Below the pieces are notes generated by a model, which had not been told where the DNA came from, ran no database searches, and saw only the letters and a list, made by a program, of their open reading frames with translations. Shown here one piece after another: positions 1 through 6,156 of a DNA stretch of 25,773 bases (positions within the stretch are counted from its first letter, which is position 1; every line of letters starts with the position of its first letter). The DNA is from an uncultured Angelakisella sp. GTDB taxonomy: Bacteria > Bacillota > Clostridia > Oscillospirales > Ruminococcaceae. The position numbers were made by a program, and so were the translations under genes. The stretch is taken from NCBI GenBank assembly GCA_910585525.1, contig CAJUFR010000030.1:1-25773 (forward strand). Reading direction: 5' to 3'.

Positions 1-1
1 C

Positions 2-106
2 GACCTTATCACCTTTTCCAAGGACGCGGCGGAGCTCTTGGGGGATTTGCAGTCAAGGAATGAGCGGATGAAGAACAGATCAATCCCCATCCGTTTTCCC
101 CCTTAG
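2..106 (+). pseudogene. C-terminally broken fragment, VirB4/TrsE-like conjugation ATPase
   Basis: An open frame enters from the left edge and ends at TAG 104-106. Its first 23 or so residues, including KDAAELLGDLQSRNERM, resemble the region just before the ATPase domain of VirB4-like proteins from Tn1549/Tn916-type conjugative elements; after RNERM (near base 71) the resemblance stops and the frame reads a short unrelated tail (KNRSIPIRFPP) that is antisense to the next gene. I read this as a conjugation ATPase gene cut by a deletion or recombination, leaving its N-terminal part outside the window. The family call rests on a short match from memory, so it is tentative; it could also be an unrelated gene that simply ends here. 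Confidence 0.42.
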
Positions 107-436
107 TATGTCATAGTTGCTTTTTAAAAGCCGGAAACTTTCATCACTGATGGCGTGTTCAATCCGGCAGGCATCTTGCTCGGCAACTTCCTTTGATACG
201 CCCGCATCGGTCAGCATCTCTGTAAAAAAGCAATGCCGGTCATAGATTTTTTCGGCAACTGCCGTTCCTATGTCGGTCAAACTAAGAAAACCATCTGCAT
301 CGACAAGCAAAAAGCCGCCTTCCCGCAAGATGCTGACCGCATGACTGACGCTGGGCTTGGAGAAACCCATGTGTCCGGCAAGGTCAACGGAACGCACCAT
401 ACCTTTTTGCTTTTTGACTACCAGCACAGCTTCCAA
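80..436 (-). CDS. DtxR/MntR-family metal-dependent transcriptional regulator, start region damaged
   Basis: The product is an N-terminal winged helix (VRSVDLAGHMGFSKPSVSHA, recognition helix SKPSVSHAV) followed by the dimerisation/metal domain. DACRIEHAISDE matches the Cys-x-x-Glu-His metal site of DtxR, and RHCFFTEML supplies another His, so an iron or manganese sensor is likely. The listed start is a TTG (434-436). Upstream in the same frame lie codons for IHASGEDYLEAV, the usual N-terminus that carries the Asp and Glu ligands, but they are not joined to a start. An ATG at 466-468 with a good ribosome site (AGAGGTGG) is one base out of frame because the following A-run has six A; seven would give MKKIHASGEDYLEAV. 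So the gene is either frameshifted or read by slippage. It sits 10 bases after the stop of the ABC fragment and was probably co-transcribed with it to control metal or siderophore transport. Confidence 0.72.
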   Translation of the reverse strand: MEAVLVVKKQKGMVRSVDLAGHMGFSKPSVSHAVSILREGGFLLVDADGFLSLTDIGTAVAEKIYDRHCFFTEMLTDAGVSKEVAEQDACRIEHAISDESFRLLKSNYDILRGKTDGD

Positions 437-477
437 ATAATCTTCACCCGACGCATGGATTTTTTCATAGCCACCTC

Positions 478-993
478 TTAAACGGCCCAGCCAAGACTTT
501 CCTGCTGGATGTGGTATAGCTTCTGGTAAAGGCCCTTTTTCGCCATCAGTTCTTCATGGGTTCCGCTTTCTGCCAGACTTCCATTCTCCAGGACAAGAAT
601 CTGATCTGCATCGACCACTGTACGCAGGCGGTGGGCGATCATAATGACCGTCTTGCCCTCTACCAATTTCGCAATCGCTTTTTGAACCAGAACCTCGTTT
701 TCGGGGTCAAGGGAGGCCGTAGCCTCGTCAAGAAGAATGATGGGGGCATCCTTCAGCAGCGCACGGGCAATAGAAATACGCTGCCGCTCACCGCCCGACA
801 AGGTACTGCCATTTTCTCCAAGAAGCGTTTGATAGCCGTCTGGCATTTCTCGTACAAACTCGTCACAGTACGCCGCCTTTGCTGCCGCCATGATCTGCTC
901 ATCCGTTGCGTTTGGATTTCCAAGGCGAATATTGTTTATGACGGTATCGTTGAACAGCGTAACATCCTGGAAAACGAAGGAGATATATTTCAT
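478..993 (-). pseudogene. ABC transporter ATPase, C-terminal fragment (N-terminus and membrane domain lost)
   Basis: The 171-codon frame begins in the Q-loop (SFVFQDVTLFNDTV) and has the ABC signature (LSGGERQRISIARALL), Walker B (IILLDEATASLD) and the H-loop (MIAHRL). It has no Walker A and no transmembrane domain, although the homologues (half-size permease-ATPase fusions such as siderophore YbtP/YbtQ or IrtA/IrtB types) are about 580-600 residues. Extending the frame upstream gives only N-L before a TAA, so the gene is cut close to base 1000. It cannot bind ATP in the normal way and is treated as a remnant. Downstream, ten bases separate it from the DtxR-type regulator, the arrangement of metal-regulated transporter operons. 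Confidence 0.85.
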
Positions 994-1160
994 CAGGTTT
1001 TACGTCCTTTTGACTTCTCATCGTCCCGGGCAGATCGTTCAGAGACTTTCATCGCTTTGCAGGCAGTAAGGATAGGACTAAAATAATTCCGTTTGACAGC
1101 CTGCAAAAAAGTTTCATAATGCCCCAGACAGGATTTATAGTTCGGATTTGGACCGCCAAA
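993..1160 (-). pseudogene. Unidentified C-terminal gene fragment next to the ABC remnant
   Basis: An open frame without a start runs from about 1160 to a TGA at 993-995. It encodes about 55 residues with ordinary, charged composition (for example NPNYKSCLGHYETFLQAVKR and ending KSKGRKT). Base composition here is clearly lower in GC than in the DUF3810 gene to its right, like the rest of the 1-1160 patch. Its last base overlaps the ATG of the ABC fragment. I do not recognise the family. The frame continues upstream only to the stop of the DUF3810 gene (1182-1184), so its true 5' part is missing. It may instead be a chance open frame; composition and the abrupt change near 1160-1180 favour a real remnant. 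Confidence 0.35.
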
Positions 1161-1181
1161 CCGCGCCGGCAGGAGCGCCCC

Positions 1182-2288
1182 TCACCTCCCACGCCGTTCC
1201 GCCAGCAGCAGGTCCACCATCCGGCCATAGGTAGCCACCCCCTGGGGCTGGCTGTTCACCTTCAGGTAAGTATCATTCACTTTAGTAGAAAACTCCCCAA
1301 AGGAAGTATGATGAGCCTGATAATAAGCCGAACTGGCCTCCAGGTCCTGGCGCACCCCCTCGCTGAGGCCCTCCGCCACGGAGCGCCACCGCTCCGGGTC
1401 CTTGGCGTAAAGGGCGTTCCCGGCGTGTATGTAGGCGGTGAGAGCCCCGCTGTACCGGAAGAACCGGTCCTCCGACGCCCGGCAGGCGGCGTAGGCCAGG
1501 AAGTTGGCCTCGTCCTCCCGCATGAAGCCGCTGATGTGGGCCAACTCGTGGCAGGCAGCAAAGGGGATGTCAAAATCGGTGGTGTGGACGTTGACGTTGG
1601 CCTCGTCGGTGTAGGGGAAGAACACTCCCACGATCTCCATGTAGGACATGGCCTCGGAGAAAAACACCGCCTTGGGCAGGCAGCGGGTGCTGAGTTGGAA
1701 GTAGTCCCACCCCGGCTGATCCTCCATCAGCCGCTGGTAGCTGGCAGCGGCGGTGCGGGCCATCTCCTGATGAGACTGGGCCAGAAGGGTCACCCCGGCG
1801 GCGTCCTCCGGCAGCCCCTCCCGCAGGGCGTTGGCGTCAGCGGCCAGCTCCCGGCAGAGGCTTTCCAGTTCCTCCAGGGGGGAGGCCACAGGGGCGAGGC
1901 CACTCATCTGGGTGAAGGTGTGGCGGTAGTAGTTGAAGCCACCCCCCAGCAGGAAAAGGGTGAGCACCACCGAGCAGGCGCCGCCCCCCCAAAGCAGGTA
2001 GTCCCTGGCGATGCCCCACCGGGGCCTGTCCCCCTTCCAAAGGGCCCGGGCAAAGCTGACCAGCCACCACACCGCCAGCAGGGCCGCCCCGATGACCAGG
2101 ACCTCCGCCAGGGAGAAGGGCAGGGGACTGGTGACGGTGATGAGGGCCCGAGCCCATACCGGGTAGAAGCCCTGGCTGTACCACCGCTCCACCCCGTCGG
2201 GGCTGCGCCGGGCCAGCAGCACCAGCAGCCCCCACACCGGCAGCAGCCCGCAGAGGACGGCGCAGACGGCGTTGACCTTCTTCTTCAT
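1182..2288 (-). CDS. DUF3810 family membrane protein with HExxH motif
   Basis: The 368-residue product has an N-terminal membrane segment (about 5-27), two more hydrophobic stretches (about 60-80 and 98-117), and a long extracytoplasmic part. HELAH at 247-251 followed by EDEANF near 258-263 looks like a zinc metallopeptidase site with a Glu third ligand, as in the DUF3810 family; no substrate is known. I chose the ATG at 2286-2288 because GGAGGGGG precedes it by about 7 bases; the frame stays open for 40 codons further upstream, but these have low-complexity shadow composition and overlap the smr gene. It follows the Smr gene by 19 bases and is probably co-transcribed. Confidence in the family is high and in actual protease activity moderate. 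Confidence 0.85.
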   Translation of the reverse strand: MKKKVNAVCAVLCGLLPVWGLLVLLARRSPDGVERWYSQGFYPVWARALITVTSPLPFSLAEVLVIGAALLAVWWLVSFARALWKGDRPRWGIARDYLLWGGGACSVVLTLFLLGGGFNYYRHTFTQMSGLAPVASPLEELESLCRELAADANALREGLPEDAAGVTLLAQSHQEMARTAAASYQRLMEDQPGWDYFQLSTRCLPKAVFFSEAMSYMEIVGVFFPYTDEANVNVHTTDFDIPFAACHELAHISGFMREDEANFLAYAACRASEDRFFRYSGALTAYIHAGNALYAKDPERWRSVAEGLSEGVRQDLEASSAYYQAHHTSFGEFSTKVNDTYLKVNSQPQGVATYGRMVDLLLAERRGR

Positions 2289-2307
2289 GGCGCATCCCCC
2301 CTCCCTG

Positions 2308-2652
2308 TCACAGCACGACGATGGTGATACCGTGGTTTTGGCGGCTGTAGTCCCGGTCCTTGGCCAGGTCCGGGTGGCGGGACAGGGCCTTGCGGGTGTC
2401 CTCGTCAAAGGGGGAAAACTCCTCCCCGGGGATGAAGGCGGTGATCTGCCCCCGGCGCTTGCGGTCGGCCAGTTCCCGGCGCACCGCCCCCCGGATGGCC
2501 CCGCCCTTGCCGGTGGAGCCGTAGCCGTGGATCAGCTTCACCAGGCGGGTGCCATTGGCCTTGGCGGTGCGCAGCGATTGGCTCAAAAGGCTTTGGGCGG
2601 TGGCCACGGTGGGCATCCCCGCCTCCAGGTTCACGACGGTCATCTTCCCCAT
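2308..2652 (-). CDS. Smr-domain protein (MutS2 C-terminal-like nuclease domain)
   Basis: The 114-residue protein is essentially one Smr domain: VNLEAGMPTVATA corresponds to the start of the domain, and LVKLIHGYGSTGKGGAIRGA carries the HGxGxGxLR-like signature. Smr domains in MutS2 and small stand-alone proteins act as RNA or DNA endonucleases, recently linked to rescue of collided ribosomes; which applies here is unknown. The C-terminal part (HPDLAKDRDYSRQNHGITIVVL) matches small Firmicute Smr proteins that end with NxGITIV-type strands. Start: ATG 2650-2652; a second ATG two codons later (2641-2643) has better spacing from the GGGGG run, so either is possible. It is the first gene of the pair with DUF3810 and is preceded by a leader of about 190 bases. 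Confidence 0.82.
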   Translation of the reverse strand: MGKMTVVNLEAGMPTVATAQSLLSQSLRTAKANGTRLVKLIHGYGSTGKGGAIRGAVRRELADRKRRGQITAFIPGEEFSPFDEDTRKALSRHPDLAKDRDYSRQNHGITIVVL

Positions 2653-2671
2653 CCCCCTACGTCAAAACAAA

Positions 2672-2847
2672 AATGAATGGCAGCTACCGGGCCGCCCTGG
2701 TCAAGAACCTGTTCAGTATCTAGACGTGCGGATAGATGCTGAACGGGTTCTAAGACTCCAGGCACCCGCTATCGTCCTGCACCCACATAAGGCCCCGCAG
2801 GGGCCGTGTAGAGCATGACAGCGGCGGCACGCCGCCTGCCATTCATT
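2672..2847. repeat. 176-bp segment bounded by a 12-bp inverted repeat, leader of smr
   Basis: AATGAATGGCAG at 2672-2683 is the exact reverse complement of CTGCCATTCATT at 2836-2847. Between them lie a short palindromic repeat (2705-2750), a perfect GGCCCC-gca-GGGGCC hairpin (2791-2805) and a GC-rich hairpin at about 2821-2837. The whole segment is the region upstream of smr and would fold as a multi-branched RNA leader or could be a small non-autonomous mobile element. No coding frame of note is present. Confidence 0.55.
2705..2750. repeat. Short palindromic repeat, family A (deleted copy)
   Basis: GAACCTGTTCAGTATCT (2705-2721) pairs with AGATGCTGAACGGGTTC (2734-2750) with two mismatches that remain G-U pairs in RNA. 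The 46-bp unit equals the left 22 and right 25 bases of the 161-bp copy at 7881-8041 with the middle removed. Confidence 0.8.
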
Positions 2848-2850
2848 ATA
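2845..2850 (-). promoter_or_regulatory. Extended -10 promoter for smr-DUF3810
   Basis: On the minus strand TGATATAAT gives a perfect TATAAT with a TGn extension; no good -35 is seen 17 bases upstream. Transcription would start inside the 12-bp inverted repeat and give a leader of about 185 bases. Confidence 0.5.
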
Positions 2851-2870
2851 TCATATCTTTGGTTTTGCCG

Positions 2871-4562
2871 CTATCCTTCCGCCCCCTCCCCGACGGTGGG
2901 AAAGTCTGCCACCTCCGGCTGAGGGGAGGGGAGGAACAGCCGGCCGATGGCTTTCGCCTGGCTCCGTTGGAGGTTCCAGTTCATTATGCTGTCCCCGGTG
3001 GGGTCCCCCCAGGCCCGCAGGTACCCCGCCTTCTCCAGCAGTTCCTCCAGCCGGGGGAGGACAGGGGACTCTGCCTTGGCCGATTCCCTCTGCCACAGGG
3101 CGTAGAGGTCCGAGGCCCCGGCGCTGGCGCTGGCGGACAGGTCCACGTAGGAGATGGCGTGGGGGTCCCCCGTCACCTCGTACCGCCAGATGGCGTTTTT
3201 CACCACCAGGCCGTCCACGTCCATCCAGCAGAGGATCAGGAACAGGGCGCAGAAGCTGGCGGCGGCCCACCGCGCCAGGGGGATCTCCCGGAACTGGGAG
3301 AGGAGCATCAGCCCGAACACCACCGCCAACAGCACCATAAACCAGGTGGTACAGACCCGGAGCCAGGTGACCCCGCAATAGCGGATGTACAGTCCCATCT
3401 TGCAGAGGGCCAGGGCGATGAGGAGCAGCGTTTGGCAGCAGAGAAGGCTATCGAAGATCCGTGTTGCCACGGTGGGCCGTTGGGGGGAGGTCTTTTGGAA
3501 CAGCCGCAGTCCCCACAGCACCAGCAGGTTCACCACCGACACCCGGCAGAGTTCAAAGAAGCCGTCCCGGGCAAAGCCGGCGTACTCCCAGGGGGTGTGG
3601 ACCGACCGGGCAAAGGAGAGCATCCCCGCCGCCCCCACCAGGAAAAAGAGGGTGTAGACAAGGCAGAGGAGGGTGAGAAGGGTGTAGGCTGCCGCCGGGG
3701 GCAGGATATGGCGCTTCTGGGCGGCCTGGTCCAGCTGTTCCGCCGTAAGGGTGGCGGTGTACCGCCGGTGCTGGCTGCCGTACAGCAGGCCGTAGAGGTA
3801 GAAGGCCACCGGCACCACCAGTACCGTGGTCACCGAGAGGATGTTCTCCAGGCTCAACAGGCGGGACAGTTCCTCCAGCAGCCGGGAGAAGCCGCCGTCC
3901 ACCCGGGACAGCTGCAAGCAGACGTACCACAGCAGCGGGACCGAGCAGAGGCAGGAGAGGAGCACGATGCCCAACTCCCGGCCCAGCTTGGTCTTGGACA
4001 GGGCCTTCTTCGCCACCGCTGTCAGGCAGCCGAAGTTCTGGAAGGGGACCACAAAGAGGTGGTTCACCAGGTCGGCGGCAAGGTGCTCCCCCAGCCGGTC
4101 CCGGATGCGGGTGCCGTTCACCACAGCCACCCAGTAGGCGGTGACCGCCACCAGGAACAGAAGGTCCAGCCAGGCAAGAAGGCCGTTGTCCACCACGGTG
4201 AAATTCAGGGCGGAAAGGGCCATCACCCCCAGCCAGGGCATGCCGCTTTTTGGGACGGCCAGCCCCGCCCCCCGGCGGTAGCAGAGGACGGCGGCAACAA
4301 AGGCGGCGGTGAACAGTGTCACCCCCAGCCCCAGCCAGCCGGTGAGACAGAGGTGGCAGAACCACCAGGCCAGGGGGAGGATGGCCAGCGCCATCACCCC
4401 GTCGGCCATGGCAGCGGGCACCGGCTGCCGGGGAACGGGGGGCGGGGCGAACTGCCAGGGCTCCCCCGGGCGGTTGACGGGATAGACGGGGGTTGGGGCG
4501 TTTTGGGGCGCGCCGGTGGCAGCGGGCGCAGGGGCGCCCGGGACGGATGGGGTGTTGTTCAT
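2871..4562 (-). CDS. DUF4173/DUF4153-like multi-pass membrane protein
   Basis: The 563-residue product starts with a Pro/Ala-rich cytoplasmic segment (about 1-48) and then has roughly ten to twelve hydrophobic segments in tandem. The segment YAGFARDGFFELCRVSVVNL matches the conserved Tyr-Ala-Arg-(E/D)-Gly-Phe-Phe block of DUF4173. The last 100 or so residues are polar and probably extracytoplasmic or cytoplasmic tail. No enzymatic function is known for the family. It begins 19 bases after the stop of the small HTH gene and ends the three-gene operon DUF2975-HTH-DUF4173, so it is the likely effector gene of that regulator. Start ATG 4560-4562 has GCGAGGT about nine bases upstream. Confidence 0.85.
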   Translation of the reverse strand: MNNTPSVPGAPAPAATGAPQNAPTPVYPVNRPGEPWQFAPPPVPRQPVPAAMADGVMALAILPLAWWFCHLCLTGWLGLGVTLFTAAFVAAVLCYRRGAGLAVPKSGMPWLGVMALSALNFTVVDNGLLAWLDLLFLVAVTAYWVAVVNGTRIRDRLGEHLAADLVNHLFVVPFQNFGCLTAVAKKALSKTKLGRELGIVLLSCLCSVPLLWYVCLQLSRVDGGFSRLLEELSRLLSLENILSVTTVLVVPVAFYLYGLLYGSQHRRYTATLTAEQLDQAAQKRHILPPAAAYTLLTLLCLVYTLFFLVGAAGMLSFARSVHTPWEYAGFARDGFFELCRVSVVNLLVLWGLRLFQKTSPQRPTVATRIFDSLLCCQTLLLIALALCKMGLYIRYCGVTWLRVCTTWFMVLLAVVFGLMLLSQFREIPLARWAAASFCALFLILCWMDVDGLVVKNAIWRYEVTGDPHAISYVDLSASASAGASDLYALWQRESAKAESPVLPRLEELLEKAGYLRAWGDPTGDSIMNWNLQRSQAKAIGRLFLPSPQPEVADFPTVGEGAEG

Positions 4563-4581
4563 TTTTTGATACCTCGCTTCT

Positions 4582-4788
4582 CTAATCGGGTCTATACTCC
4601 AAAATATCGGCGGGCTGGCAGTCCAGCGCCTTGCAGATCATCTCCAGGGTGGAAAAGCGGATGGCCTTTGCCTTGTTGTTTTTGAGGATGGAGAGGTTGG
4701 CGGGGGTGATGCCGATGCGCTCGGCCAGTTCCCCGGCGGAGACCTTCCGCTTCGCCATCATCACGTCCAGATTCACCAGGATGGCCAA
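4582..4788 (-). CDS. YozG-like Cro/CI-family HTH regulator
   Basis: The 68-residue protein is a single HTH_3/HTH_26 domain: AGELAERIGITPANLSILKN is the helix-turn-helix and LEMICKALDCQPADILEY is the closing helix typical of YozG proteins. The best start is a TTG at 4786-4788, giving (M)AILVNLDVMMAKRK, the usual N-terminus, with AAGGGGGC seven bases before it. An alternative ATG at 4804-4806 overlaps the stop of the DUF2975 gene and would add six residues. It lies between DUF2975 and DUF4173 genes; in this family the regulator normally controls its own operon, and the twin operator at 5301-5335 fits that. Confidence 0.88.
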   Translation of the reverse strand: MAILVNLDVMMAKRKVSAGELAERIGITPANLSILKNNKAKAIRFSTLEMICKALDCQPADILEYRPD

Positions 4789-4802
4789 TGGGAAGCCCCC
4801 TT

Positions 4803-5249
4803 TCATATGGTATAGTCGTTCTCTTCCTTCAGAGCCATGGCCTGCTGAAAGACGTTTTTCACCACCCGCAGGATCAGGCCGATAAAGGCTGCCGCCGCCG
4901 CCACCAGCAGGAAGTAGAACAGGGCGACGGTGAACCCCAGACAGACCGCCGCCACCACCATGCAGCACCAGGAACAGCGGCGGAGAAGGGCGATGTTGCC
5001 GGCGGTGAACACCTCCCCCCGGGAGAGGGCGGCCAGCAGCCGGTCCAGGGACCAGAGCAGCACCGCCGCCGGCCCGGCGCAGCAGTAGAAGGCGGCGCAG
5101 ATGCGCCCGGTGAACACCGGCCGGCCCCCGGTGGACTGGATGAACCACCCCACCACCTGGGGGGCCAGGAACAGCCCCGCCGCCAACAGCACCAGGAACA
5201 GCCGGGTGAAAAAGACCGAAAGCCGAATGGAATAATCCTTCGTCCACAT
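4803..5249 (-). CDS. DUF2975 family membrane protein
   Basis: The 148-residue protein has four hydrophobic segments (about 10-35, 45-68, 85-112 and 112-130) and the arrangement typical of DUF2975: an opening amphipathic segment, a loop with SRGEVFTAGNIALLRRCSW, and a C-terminal KNVFQQAMALKEENDYTI tail. That tail ends directly at the HTH gene, as in most DUF2975-YozG pairs, where the membrane protein is thought to work with or restrain the regulator. Start ATG 5247-5249 has AGGAG ten bases upstream; the frame stays open much further upstream but runs through the promoter. It is the first gene of the operon. Confidence 0.87.
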   Translation of the reverse strand: MWTKDYSIRLSVFFTRLFLVLLAAGLFLAPQVVGWFIQSTGGRPVFTGRICAAFYCCAGPAAVLLWSLDRLLAALSRGEVFTAGNIALLRRCSWCCMVVAAVCLGFTVALFYFLLVAAAAAFIGLILRVVKNVFQQAMALKEENDYTI

Positions 5250-5283
5250 ACAAAAACACTCCTCTTGTCTCCTTGTTGTTTTT

Positions 5284-5312
5284 ATCATACCACAAGGGAA
5301 ATCGAAAATCAA
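5284..5312 (-). promoter_or_regulatory. Sigma-70-type promoter of the DUF2975 operon
   Basis: Minus strand: -35 TTGATT (5307-5312), 17-base spacer, -10 TATGAT (5284-5289). The -35 lies inside the proximal operator copy. Confidence 0.8.
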
Positions 5313-5335
5313 TATATTTTTATCGAAAAACAATA
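5301..5335. promoter_or_regulatory. Twin operator, likely bound by the YozG-like regulator
   Basis: Two near-identical 14-mers, ATCGAAAATCAATA (5301-5314) and ATCGAAAAACAATA (5322-5335), are 21 bp apart start to start, two turns of the helix. The first covers the -35 of the operon promoter. A repressor bound at both would block the promoter, which fits autoregulation by the HTH protein (inference). Confidence 0.65.
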
Positions 5336-5437
5336 AATATTTTCCCCAAAACAGAAAGCGACACCATCCGATGGAGGAGGGGCCGGGGTGTTTGGCGCAA
5401 AAAACGAAAAGTTGAGTTAAAATTAGGACAAAAGACC

Positions 5438-5466
5438 TTTCAAAACGCGTAAAAATCTGGTAAACT
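5438..5466 (+). promoter_or_regulatory. Probable promoter of the HAD-ptsI genes
   Basis: Weak -35 TTTCAA (5438-5443), 17-base spacer, -10 TAAACT (5461-5466) with an upstream TGn extension, 33 bases before the HAD start codon. Confidence 0.45.
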
Positions 5467-5499
5467 ATTAAATAAAGCATGATAAGGGGGAAGCAGGCT

Positions 5500-6156
5500 A
5501 TGATACGAGCCGTCATCTTCGATATGGACGGGCTGATGCTGGACACCGAACGCACCAGCGGGGAGTTCCAGCGCCAAGCCAGTGAGGAGCGGGGCATCCC
5601 GTACCAGGACCTGAAGCCCCTCATCATGGGGCGGGCGGTGCAGGAGGTGCGCCGCATCCACCTGGAGCATTACGGGCCGGACTATCCCTTTGAGGAGATA
5701 CGGGCCCGGGCCCGGGAGTTGTGGGACCAGTACCTGCTGGACCACCCGGTGCCGGTGAAGCCGGGGCTGTTCCCCCTGCTGGAGTACCTGGACCGGCAGG
5801 ACATCCCGGCGGCGGTGGCCACCTCCACCGCCCGGGATTCGGCGCTGAAACTGTTGGATAAGGCGGGCATCGCCCCCTACCTTACCGCCATGGTGTTCGG
5901 GGACATGGTGGAGCGGTCCAAGCCGGAGCCGGATATCTTCCTCCGGGCGGCGGAACTGCTGGGGGCGCCTCCCCGGTGCTGCATGGTGCTGGAGGACAGC
6001 CCCAACGGCATCCGGGCGGCCCACCGGGCGGGGATGCTGCCGGTAATGGTGCCGGACCTGGTCCAGCCGGACCAAGAACTGCAAAAACTCCTGTACCGCC
6101 GCCTGGAGCGGCTGGATCAGGCGATCAATATCATAGATGAAATGGAGGACTCATGA
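5500..6156 (+). CDS. HAD-superfamily phosphatase, beta-phosphoglucomutase-like
   Basis: The 218-residue protein has all four HAD motifs: DMDGLMLDTE with nucleophile Asp8 and Asp10, the ATSTARD Thr/Ser block near 107, the KPEPD Lys near 148, and VLEDSPNGIRAA with its acidic pair near 165. The alpha-helical cap between motif I and II (about 18-85) places it in subfamily IA with PgmB-like and GS1-type phosphatases. The substrate cannot be read from sequence. The ATG at 5500 has AAGGGGG nine bases upstream; the ATG seven codons earlier (5479) has no ribosome site. Its TGA overlaps the start of ptsI, so the two are translationally coupled, suggesting a sugar-phosphate role. Confidence 0.88.
   Translation: MIRAVIFDMDGLMLDTERTSGEFQRQASEERGIPYQDLKPLIMGRAVQEVRRIHLEHYGPDYPFEEIRARARELWDQYLLDHPVPVKPGLFPLLEYLDRQDIPAAVATSTARDSALKLLDKAGIAPYLTAMVFGDMVERSKPEPDIFLRAAELLGAPPRCCMVLEDSPNGIRAAHRAGMLPVMVPDLVQPDQELQKLLYRRLERLDQAINIIDEMEDS

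Noticed and set aside
2859..4685. Long open frames on the strand opposite the DUF4173 gene (and similar ones opposite ptsI, the methyltransferase and the M56-M23 gene, 400-700 codons long)
   Set aside because: They are Pro/Gly/His/Gln/Arg-rich shadows caused by the high GC third positions of the real genes; none has a recognisable domain or a ribosome site.
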